Assembly (NCBI RefSeq): GCF_026157085.1
Contig: NZ_JANPVN010000001.1
Span: forward strand, 1,860,001-1,924,000
Reading direction: 5' to 3'
Length of the DNA stretch: 64,000 bases
DNA from: Sphingomicrobium arenosum
Lineage (GTDB): Bacteria > Pseudomonadota > Alphaproteobacteria > Sphingomonadales > Sphingomonadaceae
The stretch's first letter is position 1. Each line of letters starts with the position of its first letter. Made by a program: the position numbers and the translations under genes. The notes below the pieces were generated by a model. The model did no database searches. It was not told the DNA's origin and worked only from the letters and a program-made list of their open reading frames with translations. This document shows, one piece after another, positions 1 to 10,987 of this stretch.

Positions 1-2
1 TG

Positions 3-467
3 GCGGGCCTGGAAGCGCTCGACCAGGACCCCGAGGCGACCGGTCCGCTCGTCGACATCTACCGCCGCCCCGTGCCGCTGCTCGCGCCCGGCGCCGCGCT
101 CGCGCGCCACGCGCACGCCATGATGGATGTCTCCGATGGGCTGCTTCTCGATGCCGCTCGCATGGCCGACGCCTCGGGTTGCAGCGTCACCATCGAGCTT
201 GCCAGCCTGCCGCTCGAGACCGCCTTCATCGCTGAGAAAGGCGAGGATCGCGCCGCGCGCCTGTTCGCCGCCACCGCGGGCGACGATTACGCCCTCCTCG
301 CCGCTATTCCGCCCGAGACTGAAGAAGCGGTAAGACAATCTTTACCAAGAGACGCCAGGGTGACGATCGTCGGACGACTGGCGTCCGGCACCGGCCTGTC
401 GCTCACCCATGACGGCGCGCCGGTCGAACTGCCCGAAAGGCTCGGCCATGAACATGATCGCGATTGA
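3..467 (+). CDS. thiL: Thiamine-monophosphate kinase, C-terminal part (5' truncated by window edge)
   Basis: This ATP-dependent kinase makes thiamine diphosphate from thiamine monophosphate. Only about the last 154 residues are present, because the frame is open from base 3. The visible part has the MDVSDGLLLDAARMA helix and the GDDYALL motif, both typical of the C-terminal AIRS/ThiL fold. The stop is the TGA at 465-467. A 29-codon ORF begins inside the last codons. The call rests on these motifs and the size of the tail. The N-terminal Mg-ATP site lies outside the window. Confidence 0.88.
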   Translation, partial: AGLEALDQDPEATGPLVDIYRRPVPLLAPGAALARHAHAMMDVSDGLLLDAARMADASGCSVTIELASLPLETAFIAEKGEDRAARLFAATAGDDYALLAAIPPETEEAVRQSLPRDARVTIVGRLASGTGLSLTHDGAPVELPERLGHEHDRD

Positions 468-537
468 TTATCGCCGCATCTGCATCGCCCTCGCCGGCCT
501 CGCCAGTGGCAGCATGGTCGCTTTGACCCTCCTTTAA
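448..537 (+). CDS. Possible 29-residue hydrophobic peptide overlapping the end of thiL
   Basis: A short frame starts ATG-AAC-ATG within the last codons of thiL and ends TAA at 535-537. The peptide has a basic YRR segment followed by a small hydrophobic helix (IALAGLASGSMVALTLL), so it could be a single-pass membrane peptide translated by coupling to thiL. No clear Shine-Dalgarno is visible. Such a short frame could occur by chance. Confidence 0.25.
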   Translation: MNMIAIDYRRICIALAGLASGSMVALTLL

Positions 538-656
538 CCTCGATCAACCTCTCTGTTGACCAGCCTTGCGCACGCTAAAATGTGCGTTACACCTGTTGGC
601 CACAAACCATGGGGCCAGCGGCCTGCTGGCTTTCCGAACAGGGGGGATTATCCAGC

Positions 657-2825
<2,169 letters not shown>

Positions 2826-2845
2826 GCGACAATCGCCTTCGACCT

Positions 2846-2885
2846 GAGAAAGGGGGTGTGGCCTGTCCGCGCTCCCTTTTTCTTT
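2846..2885 (+). terminator. Probable intrinsic terminator after hppA
   Basis: GAGAAAGGG (2846-2854) pairs with CCCTTTTTC (2874-2882), with one G-U pair and a 19-base loop, followed by TTT. It lies 21 bases after the hppA stop. The loop is long for an intrinsic terminator, so the call is moderate. Confidence 0.45.
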
Positions 2886-2952
2886 ACTTGCATTTCACGC
2901 CTTGCCCTCCACGATGTGAAGCGAAGTATCGCCTTGGGGGAAAGTATAAGTG

Positions 2953-4854
2953 ATGTTGCGTCTGTTCGGAGCGGCCTGCCTTGCCGCGCTGTCCACTCTT
3001 GCCGTCGGCCATGCGGCCGCCCAACCGCTCCTGCCGACGCAATTGGTCGAGGACGACTCCCTCAAGAGCCCGCGCCTCTCACCCAATGGCCAGCTGGTTG
3101 CCAGCTACCTGCACGAAGAGGATGGCGACACCATCGTCCTCATGGATGCAAGCGACAGCGAACGGGCAAGCCCGATCGACATGGGCGGTATTCATTTGCG
3201 CGACCTCCAATGGGCCGACGATCACCGCCTGCTCCTCTCGGTCCTGCGCCCCGAACGTGTTCGCGGCTTCGACTTCCACTCGCAGCGCCTCGTCGTCCTT
3301 GACATCCGCAACGGCGACATGGTCGTCGCCGATCCCAAGTCGCGAGGGCTCGTGACGGGCCGGGTACTGCACATCGACGAGGAGGGCGACTTCGCCATCG
3401 TCGCCAGCGAAGATCGGGTCGGCGAGACCCCCACGGTCAAGCGCATCGATCTTGCCACCGGCGATGCCGAGATTCTCGAGCGCGATCGCCATGACGTCTG
3501 GCGCTGGGCTGTCGACAGCGAGGGCGTCGTGCGCGCCGGGATCGCGGTCGAGGACGGCAAGTATCGCATCTACTATCGCCAGCGCGAGGGCGAGGACCTG
3601 CGCAAGATCAAGGGCCGGATCGACGAGCGCACCAACGTCACGCTCGACAGCATGCACTTCGGCCTGCCCGGCGCCGATGCGGTCGTCGTCACCAACGCCG
3701 ACAGCGACCGCTTCGCCGCCTATCGCTTCGACTTCGAAACCGGCGAGGTCGGGGACAAGATCTTCGAGCATGAGACCGCCGATCTCGACGACGTCATCTT
3801 CGACGGCGATTATCGGATCACCGGCTTTACCTATCAGGACGATCGCCCCCGCACGCACTGGATCGACGAGGATTATGCCGCGCTCCAGGCCAAGCTCGAC
3901 CGCGCTCTGCCCGACCGCAACAATGTCATCCTCGATTTCTCGCGCGACAATGGCCGTGTCCTCCTCTTCTCGAGCGGGCCGACCGCACCCGGCACCTATT
4001 TCGTGCTCGACGAAGCCGAGCGCACCATGGCGCCGATCATCTCGCGCTTCCCCGACGTCGATGCCGAACGATTGAGCCCGACCCGGTCGGTGACCTACGC
4101 CGCGCGCGACGGGCTCGACATTCCCGCCTATCTCACGCTGCCCAAGGGAGGCGCGCAGGAAGGCCTGCCGCTCATCCTCATGCCGCACGGCGGCCCCTAT
4201 GCGCGCGACGACTGGGGCTACGACCCGCTCGTCCAGCTCTTCGCCAGCCGCGGCTATGCTGTCTTCCAGCCGCAGTTTCGTGGCTCGACCGGGCGCGGAC
4301 GCGCCTTCGTCGAGGCGGGGTTCGGCGAATGGGGCCGCGGCATGCAGGACGATCTCGACGACGGCGTCGACTGGCTCGCCGCGCAAGGGCTCGTCGACCC
4401 CGCGCGCGTCTGCATCGTCGGCAGCAGCTTTGGCGGATACGCCGCCATGTGGGGCGCGATCCGCAACCCCGAACGCTATCGCTGCGCGGTCAGCCATGCC
4501 GGCGTCAGCGACCTCGACCGTGCCGTCCGCCACACCAAGCGCGCCATGTCGGCCAAGCGCTATTTCCGCGACTGGCGCGATTCGATCCGCGGCATGGAAC
4601 GGCTCGACCTCGACCAATATAGCCCGATCGAGCAGGCCGAGCGTCTCTCGGTGCCGCTGTTCCTCAGCCACGGCGAGAAAGACGGCATCGTCGATGTCGA
4701 CCAGACCACCCGCTTCGCCCGTGCGCTCGAGCGCGCCGGCAAACCCTTCACGCTCCGGCTCTATCCCGATGGCGGGCACAGCCTCGATCAGGACGAGCTC
4801 ATCGACTATATGCAGCGCATCAGCGCCTTCGTCGCCGAACACAATCCCAGCTGA
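2953..4854 (+). CDS. Secreted S9 (prolyl oligopeptidase) family serine peptidase
   Basis: This is a predicted periplasmic peptidase of the S9 family (acylaminoacyl peptidase/DPP-like), 633 residues. A signal peptide covers residues 1-24 ([10 protein letters not shown]... with an AAAQ cleavage region). Residues 30-390 look like a beta-propeller with repeated D-x-R/W strands, followed by an alpha/beta hydrolase domain. The catalytic triad is visible: Ser492 in GSSFGG, Asp577 in GEKDG, and His609 in DGGHS. A GTG directly before the ATG could also initiate. The ATG at 2953 is preferred because GGGGGAAAG lies about 10 bases upstream. The natural substrate is unknown. Confidence 0.92.
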   Translation: MLRLFGAACLAALSTLAVGHAAAQPLLPTQLVEDDSLKSPRLSPNGQLVASYLHEEDGDTIVLMDASDSERASPIDMGGIHLRDLQWADDHRLLLSVLRPERVRGFDFHSQRLVVLDIRNGDMVVADPKSRGLVTGRVLHIDEEGDFAIVASEDRVGETPTVKRIDLATGDAEILERDRHDVWRWAVDSEGVVRAGIAVEDGKYRIYYRQREGEDLRKIKGRIDERTNVTLDSMHFGLPGADAVVVTNADSDRFAAYRFDFETGEVGDKIFEHETADLDDVIFDGDYRITGFTYQDDRPRTHWIDEDYAALQAKLDRALPDRNNVILDFSRDNGRVLLFSSGPTAPGTYFVLDEAERTMAPIISRFPDVDAERLSPTRSVTYAARDGLDIPAYLTLPKGGAQEGLPLILMPHGGPYARDDWGYDPLVQLFASRGYAVFQPQFRGSTGRGRAFVEAGFGEWGRGMQDDLDDGVDWLAAQGLVDPARVCIVGSSFGGYAAMWGAIRNPERYRCAVSHAGVSDLDRAVRHTKRAMSAKRYFRDWRDSIRGMERLDLDQYSPIEQAERLSVPLFLSHGEKDGIVDVDQTTRFARALERAGKPFTLRLYPDGGHSLDQDELIDYMQRISAFVAEHNPS

Positions 4855-4928
4855 GAAAAGGCGATACTTCCCTTGGCCAACGTTCTCGCCTAAGGGAGGC
4901 GCTCCCGAAACACTGCACAAGGACGTTC

Positions 4929-5147
4929 ATGGCCAAGGAAGAACTTCTCGAAATGCGGGGTCGGGTGGTCGAACTGCTGCCCAACGCGATGTTCCGCGTC
5001 GAGCTGGAAAACGGCCACGAGATCCTCGGACACACCGCAGGCAAGATGCGCAAGAACCGCATCCGCGTGCTGACCGGCGACGAAGTCCTCGTCGAGCTGA
5101 CCCCCTACGACCTCACCAAGGGTCGGATCACCTACCGCTTCAAATAG
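4929..5147 (+). CDS. infA: Translation initiation factor IF-1
   Basis: IF-1 is a single OB-fold protein that binds the 30S A site with IF-2 and IF-3 during initiation. The 72 residues ([11 protein letters not shown] ... GRITYRFK) match the family in length and cover the whole protein. The sequence includes the conserved [15 protein letters not shown] and DLTKGRI segments. AAGGACG lies just before the start. The gene leads a cluster with maf (15 bp downstream), which is the common alphaproteobacterial order. A small GGGAG-GCG-CTCCC hairpin sits at 4894-4906 in its leader. Confidence 0.98.
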   Translation: MAKEELLEMRGRVVELLPNAMFRVELENGHEILGHTAGKMRKNRIRVLTGDEVLVELTPYDLTKGRITYRFK

Positions 5148-5162
5148 GGCATTGCCCCCGCG

Positions 5163-5738
5163 ATGAAACTCGTGCTCGCCTCGGCCTCGCCTCGCCGCCG
5201 CGAATTGCTGGCGCGCATCCATGTGACGCCCGATCTCGTCGATCCCGCCGATATCGACGAGGATCCGACGCCCGGCGAACTGCCGCGCCCCCATGCCGGC
5301 CGCCTCGCCGCCGAAAAGGCCGCGGTGGTCGCGGGGCGCCACCCTGACGCGCTCGTGCTGGCAGGCGATACCGTCGTCGCCGTCGGCCGACGCATCCTGC
5401 CCAAGGCCGAGGACGAGGCGACCTTGCGCGACTGTCTCCACCTCCTCTCGGGCCGCCGCCACCGCGTCTTCACCGGCATCGCCGCGGTCGCTCCCGACGG
5501 GCGCTCATGGTCCAAGGTCGTCGAGACCATCGTCGCCATGAAGCGGCTCTCGAGCCAGGAAATCGACACCTACGCCGCGATGGAGGCTGAGTGGATGGGC
5601 AAGGCGGGCGGCTATGGCCTCCAAGGCTATGGCGAAGTCTATGTCCGCTTCATCCACGGCAGCCATTCCAACGTCGTCGGCCTGCCCGTCGCCGAAACCC
5701 GCCACATGCTCAAATCCGCCGGGCTGACGATCCCGTGA
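5163..5738 (+). CDS. maf: Maf-like nucleoside triphosphate pyrophosphatase
   Basis: This is a cytosolic house-cleaning pyrophosphatase that hydrolyses non-canonical or free nucleoside triphosphates (dTTP/UTP/m7GTP type) to monophosphates. The 191 residues carry the family signature SASPRRRELL at 7-16, the LAGDTVV motif with Asp69, and the C-terminal GKAGGYGLQG loop. The stop codon overlaps the GTG start of the following ribonuclease gene (GTGA), so the two are translationally coupled. The exact substrate subclass cannot be settled by eye. Confidence 0.94.
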   Translation: MKLVLASASPRRRELLARIHVTPDLVDPADIDEDPTPGELPRPHAGRLAAEKAAVVAGRHPDALVLAGDTVVAVGRRILPKAEDEATLRDCLHLLSGRRHRVFTGIAAVAPDGRSWSKVVETIVAMKRLSSQEIDTYAAMEAEWMGKAGGYGLQGYGEVYVRFIHGSHSNVVGLPVAETRHMLKSAGLTIP

Positions 5739-6661
5739 ACGGGCTCGTCCAGCCTGAGTGGATCATCGAGGAAGGCATCGGCGAGACCCGCGCCGCGCTG
5801 GTCGAGCAGGACGACATCCTCGAAGCCCGCATTCGCCGCCACGGCGTGACGCCCGCAGGCACAATCCTCGACGCCAAACTCCTCGCCATCGCCCCGCGCG
5901 TCACGGTCGAGGCGGAAGGCGAACAATTCCTCCTCCCCCGCGGCGCGAGCGGGATCAGCGAGGGCGCGACCATCCGCATCCGCGTCACCCGCGAGGCCTT
6001 GGGCGGCGCCGAACCGTGGAAGCGCGCGCTCGCGGTCCAGACCGACGAGGCCGTGGCTCCCGCCCCGCCGCTCGCCGACGGGCAGCCCGGCACCATCCCC
6101 GGATGGGACGACCTCATCGAGGACGCCCGCACCGGCACCGCCAGCTTCGACGGCGGCCAGCTCAAGATCGAGCCGACCAGCGCCATGACCATGATCGACG
6201 TCGACGGCTGGCTCGTCCCCGACAAGCTCAGCCAGATGGCCGCCTGGGCCAGCGCGCGCGCCATCCGCCGCCTCGATCTGGGCGGTGCCACCGGTATCGA
6301 CTTCCCCAGCCTCGAGGGCCGCGAGCCGAAAAAGAGGGTCGGCGACATCCTCGACATGTATCTCGAAAAGCCTTTCGAGCGCACCGCGATGAACGGCTTC
6401 GGTTTCGTCCAGGTCGTGCGGCCCAAGACCCGCGCCAGCCTGATCGACCTCGCGACCGACCGCGCCGCCTTCGAGGCCCGCGCCTTGCTGCGACAAGCAC
6501 AGGCCCATATCGGCGCCGCCACCATCGACGCCCACCCCGCCGTGATCGCCGCGCTGCGCCCCGACTGGATCGCCGCGCTCGAACGCCGCATCGGCGGCAC
6601 CGTGACGCTCGCGCCGCGCCCCGACCTCTCGCTCTCGGGCGCTACGGTCCAAGGGGCATAA
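5735..6661 (+). CDS. Short ribonuclease E/G-like protein
   Basis: This 308-residue protein matches the catalytic region of RNase E/G but is far shorter than RNase G (about 490). The N-terminus retains an EEGIGETRAAL segment resembling the RNase E/G start. The S1 domain seems reduced. The RNase E-like catalytic strand appears as RRLDLGGATGIDFPSL, and the later FGFVQVVRPKTRASL resembles the G-L-V-E-x-T-R block. The start is the GTG that overlaps the maf stop. Position between maf and yacG agrees with the usual alphaproteobacterial cluster. Catalytic activity is inferred only; a role in RNA processing is the likeliest. Confidence 0.8.
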   Translation: MNGLVQPEWIIEEGIGETRAALVEQDDILEARIRRHGVTPAGTILDAKLLAIAPRVTVEAEGEQFLLPRGASGISEGATIRIRVTREALGGAEPWKRALAVQTDEAVAPAPPLADGQPGTIPGWDDLIEDARTGTASFDGGQLKIEPTSAMTMIDVDGWLVPDKLSQMAAWASARAIRRLDLGGATGIDFPSLEGREPKKRVGDILDMYLEKPFERTAMNGFGFVQVVRPKTRASLIDLATDRAAFEARALLRQAQAHIGAATIDAHPAVIAALRPDWIAALERRIGGTVTLAPRPDLSLSGATVQGA

Positions 6662-6712
6662 GCGGAACTTCCCGCCCCCGCGCCGCCTTGGGTCTGACAA
6701 GGAGACCCGACC

Positions 6713-7573
6713 ATGTGCAAGCGCTCGCCCCTCGACCCCGATCTTCTCAGCCTCAGCCGTCGCCGCTTCGCGGTGCTCGGCCTCGCCACGACCCTCGCCG
6801 CCTGCGCTGGCGGCGGCATGGGCAGCAGCGCGGGACTGCGCGAACGCCGCGTCTCCATCCCCACCGCCTCGGGCGTCATGGACGGGTTCTTCGTTCATCC
6901 CAAGGGTGAGACGTCGGCAGCGGTCTTCCTGTGGCCCGATATCGCCGGGCTGCGCCCCGCCTTCGAGGTCATGGCCCGCCGCCTCGCCGCGACCGGCCGC
7001 GCCGTGCTTGTCGTCAACCAATATTACCGCACCGGCCCCGCCCCGCTGTTCGACGACTTCGCCGCCTTTCGCGAACAGGACGGCTTCACCAAGGTCCGCC
7101 CGTGGCGCGAGGCCCTGAACCCGCAGGCCATCGCCGCCGACACGCGCGCCATCGTCGACTGGCTCGACGAACAGGACGAGGTCGACACGAACGTCGGCAT
7201 CGGCGTCCAGGGCTATTGCATGGGCGGCCCCTTCGCCTTCCGCTCGGCGACCGCGCGGCCCGATCGCATCGCCGCCGTCGCCTCCTTCCACGGTGGCGGG
7301 CTCGTCACCGACGCTCCCGACAGCCCCCACCGCCAGTTGTCGGACAGCAAGGCCGCCTATCTCGTCGCCATCGCGCAGGACGACGATGCCGAGGCGCCCG
7401 AGAACAAGTCCGTCCTGCGCGGCGCGATGGCCGCGACCGGCCGCCCTGCCGAGATCGAGGTCTATGCCGGCGATCATGGCTGGACGGTCCTCGACAGCCC
7501 CGCCTATGACGCCGACGCCGCCGAACGCGCGTTCGGGCGCCTGCGCGCGCTGCACGATCGCGTGCTGGGTTGA
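6713..7573 (+). CDS. Dienelactone hydrolase family protein, predicted Tat-exported lipoprotein
   Basis: This is an alpha/beta hydrolase of the dienelactone hydrolase family, 286 residues. The N-terminus has a twin-arginine-like SRRRFAVLG motif (residues 15-23) followed by a lipobox with Cys31 (TTLAAC), which suggests Tat export and lipidation. The nucleophile is Cys169 in GYCMGG. An acid in the QDDDAE segment and His in AGDHGW complete the triad. A strong AAGGAGA sequence precedes the ATG. The substrate is unknown. The gene interrupts the usual RNase-yacG neighbourhood and ends 32 bp before yacG. Confidence 0.88.
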   Translation: MCKRSPLDPDLLSLSRRRFAVLGLATTLAACAGGGMGSSAGLRERRVSIPTASGVMDGFFVHPKGETSAAVFLWPDIAGLRPAFEVMARRLAATGRAVLVVNQYYRTGPAPLFDDFAAFREQDGFTKVRPWREALNPQAIAADTRAIVDWLDEQDEVDTNVGIGVQGYCMGGPFAFRSATARPDRIAAVASFHGGGLVTDAPDSPHRQLSDSKAAYLVAIAQDDDAEAPENKSVLRGAMAATGRPAEIEVYAGDHGWTVLDSPAYDADAAERAFGRLRALHDRVLG

Positions 7574-7605
7574 ACGGGGACGCCGCCCGCGCCATGTGAA
7601 GCCCC

Positions 7606-7785
7606 ATGCCAGCAAAGCCCGCAAAATGTCCGATCTGCGCCAAACCGACGGCGCACGACCACCGCCCGTTCTGCAGCCGCGGCTGCAAGGATCGCGACCT
7701 GCTGCAATGGCTTGGCGATGGCTATCGCATCCCCGGCCCACCGGCCTTGCAAGAAGGGGTGGACAGCGCCGAAGAGGACGGCTAG
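7606..7785 (+). CDS. yacG: YacG zinc-binding DNA gyrase inhibitor
   Basis: This 59-residue zinc-finger protein of the YacG family binds GyrB and inhibits gyrase in E. coli. It carries the complete four-cysteine motif: CPIC at residues 8-11, then FCSRGCKDRDLLQWL, whose two cysteines complete the site, with the family's D-L-x-x-W segment. The C-terminus is short and acidic. It is too small to stand out against the overlapping frames, but the motif is diagnostic. The gene lies between the hydrolase and tRNA-Phe. Confidence 0.95.
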   Translation: MPAKPAKCPICAKPTAHDHRPFCSRGCKDRDLLQWLGDGYRIPGPPALQEGVDSAEEDG

Positions 7786-7829
7786 ACGCCCCTTCGCACC
7801 AAGCGGCATTCGCCCGCTTTTGCCCCGGC

Positions 7830-7905
7830 GCCTGGGTAGCTCAGTTGGTAGAGCATGCGATTGAAAATCGCAGTGTCGGCGGTTCGATCCCGTCCCCAGG
7901 CACCA
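7830..7905 (+). tRNA. tRNA-Phe (GAA)
   Basis: This is a complete 76-base cloverleaf with an encoded CCA end. The acceptor arms GCCTGGG and CCCAGGC pair. The D-loop contains AGCTCAGTTGGTAGAGC. The anticodon stem TGCGA/TCGCA encloses TTGAAAA, giving anticodon GAA at 7863-7865. The T-arm contains GGTTCGATCC. The region downstream (7906-8002) is not coding and leads to an unusual serine hydrolase gene. Confidence 0.98.
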
Positions 7906-7991
7906 TTTTCCCGATGTGATGCGTCCTGCATCTGGCGAAGCCGTTGCCCCGTTAGTCGATGGGCGTTTGTAGCAAGCCGCTGCCCCGGTAT

Positions 7992-8007
7992 GACATCGTA
8001 CGATGTC
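7992..8007. promoter_or_regulatory. 16-bp perfect palindrome spanning the serine hydrolase start codon
   Basis: GACATCGTACGATGTC is a perfect palindrome, and the ATG at 8003 lies inside it. Its first 10 bases (GACATCGTAC) recur at 9555-9564, immediately after the gene. It may be an operator or a remnant of an insertion event. Confidence 0.5.
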
Positions 8008-9553
8008 TACAATACTCCTGGTCGCGGCATCGCTCGCCGTACAACCCGCCATCACCGAAATGACACCCGCTAGCATCGGTGCGTCACAGGCGCTGCCGCT
8101 CGATGCCGAAGCTGTGGGGGAGATCGAGCGGTTCATCGAGCACGGTCTCGAACGGCTCGCGATCCCCGGTGCTTCCTATGCACTGATCTCGGGCGATCAG
8201 ATCATCGCGCAGGGCGGTCTGGGGGTTCGCAACGCTCTGGGCGATCCAATGCAAGCCGATACGCTTCTGATGGCAGCGTCAATCACCAAGGGAATGACCA
8301 CCTTGCTGATGGCCAAGGCGGTTGAGCTCGGGTTGGCAGATTGGGACGATCGCGTCGTCGACCATTACCCGTCATTTGCGCTCGCCGATGCGGCGCTGGC
8401 AGAGCGGCTCGAACTGCGTCATCTCCTGTGCGCCTGTACTGGCCTGCCTTGGAACGACTTTTTCTGGTCCTACAACGGTAAGGCCCATGCCGACGAGGCG
8501 CTCGTGTTCGAGCACCTAAGTACGATGTCACCCGTCGCGTCGCTCGGCGAGGAATATCATTACAGCAACCATCTCGGCGCGGCCGCTGGATATGTCACCG
8601 GCAAGATCTTCTACCCCGGCCTGCCGATCGGCGAGGCATACGATCTGGCGATGCAGACCCATATATTCGGTCCCATAGGCATGACGCGAACAACCCTCGA
8701 TCCGGTCACCGCGATTGGCGGCACCAATGTCGCGGAGCCATTCGGCCATGATTCATCAGGCTCCTTCGCGCGCGTTTCGCAGGACGAAAACCACGGCCAC
8801 CCCCATTCGATGGCGCTTGTCCGCCCAACTGGAGGATCATGGTCGAGCGCCAGCGACCTTGCACGATATGTCCGCAACGAAATCCTGAAAGGCAGAGCTC
8901 CCGACGGCACGCGCCTGTTCGCTGAAACGCCGCTGCTGGAACGTCGGCAGCCCGGTATCTATACCGGCCAGCATGACGGCCATTATGGCATGGGCCTGCG
9001 CGTCGAGAATCGCGAAGGGGTCGACGTGATCCGTCACTGGGGTGCGGCGCGCGGTTACCGCTCCGGCATCTTCTTCCTACCCGACGCCGACATTGGGGCG
9101 GTGATCATGACCAACTCGGAAGCCGGCTATGCTTTGGTCGATGCCTTCATCGTAAAGGTTCTGGAACTGCTGTACGCCCGCTCCCCTCGTGCCATGACGA
9201 TGATCGAAGATGCCGAGCAAGACCTCGCGGCCGCCACCCATGAGCAAGCTGCGCTCTTGCAAACAGTATCGACGGCGCCAAAACTCACACCGGGGCGCTA
9301 CTCCAACGAATACCTTGGCGATGTCGACCTCATCCTTTCAGGGAACCGTTACCGGCTCGACACCGGCGATTGGCACCTTGACGTGATCGCAAGCAAAAAC
9401 GCTGATGGGTCGATCCATCTCGCTGGCACGTCGCCAGGGTATCGAACCTACTCCTACACCTATCGTCTCGACGACGGCGGAAAGGCCGAAATCGCGCTCG
9501 ACAGTGGGCACACTATCTTCCATTTCACCCGCCAAGGCTCCGTGACCCAATAG
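8003..9553 (+). CDS. Serine hydrolase of the class C beta-lactamase/Pab87-like family
   Basis: This 516-residue protein has a penicillin-binding-protein fold. The motifs are Ser93-x-x-Lys96 (SITK), Tyr187-Ser-Asn189 (YSN) and a His-x-Gly-type third box (RHWGAARG) about 150 residues later. A lipocalin-like C-terminal region of about 110 residues follows, as in peptidases and esterases of this family. A weak hydrophobic N-terminus (ILLVAASLAV) may direct export. Codon use has visibly more A/T at third positions than its neighbours. The gene sits between tRNA-Phe and nhaA with short flanking repeats, which suggests acquisition. It is more likely a D-aminopeptidase or esterase than a true lactamase. 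Confidence 0.85.
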   Translation: MSTILLVAASLAVQPAITEMTPASIGASQALPLDAEAVGEIERFIEHGLERLAIPGASYALISGDQIIAQGGLGVRNALGDPMQADTLLMAASITKGMTTLLMAKAVELGLADWDDRVVDHYPSFALADAALAERLELRHLLCACTGLPWNDFFWSYNGKAHADEALVFEHLSTMSPVASLGEEYHYSNHLGAAAGYVTGKIFYPGLPIGEAYDLAMQTHIFGPIGMTRTTLDPVTAIGGTNVAEPFGHDSSGSFARVSQDENHGHPHSMALVRPTGGSWSSASDLARYVRNEILKGRAPDGTRLFAETPLLERRQPGIYTGQHDGHYGMGLRVENREGVDVIRHWGAARGYRSGIFFLPDADIGAVIMTNSEAGYALVDAFIVKVLELLYARSPRAMTMIEDAEQDLAAATHEQAALLQTVSTAPKLTPGRYSNEYLGDVDLILSGNRYRLDTGDWHLDVIASKNADGSIHLAGTSPGYRTYSYTYRLDDGGKAEIALDSGHTIFHFTRQGSVTQ

Positions 9554-9628
9554 CGACATCGTACATCCTCGCCACTTTACCTCGATTAGCCCCTTGGCGA
9601 GCGCACCCGCCTCTGTCTATCAAGCGCC

Positions 9629-10864
9629 ATGGCCAAGACCCCCCAAGACGTCGCCGCGCAGGAAAAGCTCGCGGGTATCGTGCTCATCGTTGCCGCGCTC
9701 GCCGCGCTGATCGCTGCCAATTCGCCGCTCGCCGAACTCTACGAGGACCTGCTCAAGTTCAAGTTCGGCCCGGTCATGCCCTACAGCCCGCCGGGCTATG
9801 ACGGTTACACCCAGTTCAGCGTCGAATATTGGGTCGTCGACGGCCTCATGGCGATCTTCTTCCTGCTCGTCGGGCTCGAGGTGAAGCGCGAATGGCTCGA
9901 GGGCCGCCTCGCGGATTCGCAGGCCCGCCGCCTGCCGATCATCGCCGCCATCGGGGGCATGGCCGTACCCGCGCTCATCTATGCGCTGGTCGTCGGCTTC
10001 GATCCCTCGCGCATCCATGGTTGGGCCATCCCGGCGGCCACCGACATCGCCTTCGCGATCGGCGTGCTGGCCATCCTCGGGCGCTATGCCCCGGCCTCGA
10101 TCAAGCTCCTCCTCGTCACCATCGCCATCGTCGACGATGTCGGCGCGGTGATCATCATCGCGCTTTTCTATACCGCCGATCTCAACACCTATGCCTTGGG
10201 CGCCGCGCTCGCCGTCACCGCCATCATGGCGACGATGGCGCTCTATGGCGTGCGCCGCCTCATCTGGTACCTGATCGGCTTCTTCATCCTCTGGCTGCTC
10301 GTGTTGGCCAGCGGGGTGCATGCGACCATCGCGGGCGTGCTCGCCGCGCTCACCGTGCCGATCGGGCGCGGCGAGGCGAAATCGCCGCTTCGCCAGCTCG
10401 AACATGACATCCACCCCTGGGTGATGTTCCTCATCGTCCCGGTCTTCGGCTTCGTCGCCGCGGGCGTGGAACTGCCATCCAACGTGGACGCGCTGTTCGA
10501 GCCGCTGCCGCTCGGCGTCATGCTCGGCCTGTTCCTCGGCAAGCAACTGGGCGTCTTCGGTGCCATCTGGGCGGCCTGCAAGCTGCGCCTCGCCGCGCGT
10601 CCTCGCGGTACCCGCTGGGCCCAGGTCTATGGCGCGGCCATCCTGTGCGGCATCGGCTTCACGATGAGCCTGTTCATCGGCGGCCTCGCCTTCCCCGGCC
10701 AGCCCGAGCTGGTCGACGCCGCCAAGATCGGCACGCTGGCGGGATCGCTCCTGTCCGCGCTCGTCGGCTATGCCGTGCTGCGCTTCACCCCGCCGATCCC
10801 CAGCCGCGCCGACGACATCGAGCGCGCCGGCGACATGTTCGACCCCGAACCCATGCGCGAATAG
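9629..10864 (+). CDS. nhaA: Na+/H+ antiporter NhaA
   Basis: This inner-membrane antiporter exchanges internal Na+ for external protons in pH and salt homeostasis. The 411 residues hold about 12 hydrophobic helices. The ion-binding residues are present: Asp139 in ATDIAFAIG and Asp169-Asp170 in AIVDDVGAVIIIALFYT, corresponding to Asp133 and Asp163-164 of E. coli NhaA. The C-terminus is a short acidic tail. It ends 64 bp before a hairpin shared with the convergent etf operon. Confidence 0.96.
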   Translation: MAKTPQDVAAQEKLAGIVLIVAALAALIAANSPLAELYEDLLKFKFGPVMPYSPPGYDGYTQFSVEYWVVDGLMAIFFLLVGLEVKREWLEGRLADSQARRLPIIAAIGGMAVPALIYALVVGFDPSRIHGWAIPAATDIAFAIGVLAILGRYAPASIKLLLVTIAIVDDVGAVIIIALFYTADLNTYALGAALAVTAIMATMALYGVRRLIWYLIGFFILWLLVLASGVHATIAGVLAALTVPIGRGEAKSPLRQLEHDIHPWVMFLIVPVFGFVAAGVELPSNVDALFEPLPLGVMLGLFLGKQLGVFGAIWAACKLRLAARPRGTRWAQVYGAAILCGIGFTMSLFIGGLAFPGQPELVDAAKIGTLAGSLLSALVGYAVLRFTPPIPSRADDIERAGDMFDPEPMRE

Positions 10865-10928
10865 CGCACGGGAGCGATCACGGGCCGACCGACCTTCCGC
10901 TTCGGATCGACGGCATCCTGCACAAAGA

Positions 10929-10964
10929 AAGGGCCGCGTCTCCCTCATGGGAAACGCGGCCCTT
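10929..10964. terminator. Terminator hairpin between nhaA and etfA
   Basis: AAGGGCCGCGT (10929-10939) pairs perfectly with ACGCGGCCCTT (10954-10964). On the minus strand the hairpin is followed by TTTCTTTGTG, so it mainly suits etfA. It could also act on nhaA. Confidence 0.8.
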
Positions 10965-10987
10965 CGATGTTCCGGAAAAGAAAAGCT

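Noticed and set aside
3079..4920. A 613-codon open frame antisense to the S9 peptidase gene
   Set aside because: It mirrors the codon structure of the plus-strand gene, which has a full catalytic triad and signal peptide. The antisense product is low-complexity with no motif. Such frames are common in GC-rich DNA.
5639..7741. A 700-codon minus-strand frame across maf, the RNase and the hydrolase
   Set aside because: It spans several well-supported genes, is rich in Gly/Ala/Arg/Asp repeats, and has no recognisable domain.
8003..9553. True beta-lactamase (antibiotic resistance) annotation
   Set aside because: The third box is H-x-G and there is a lipocalin-like C-terminal domain, which fit peptidase/esterase-type members rather than AmpC.
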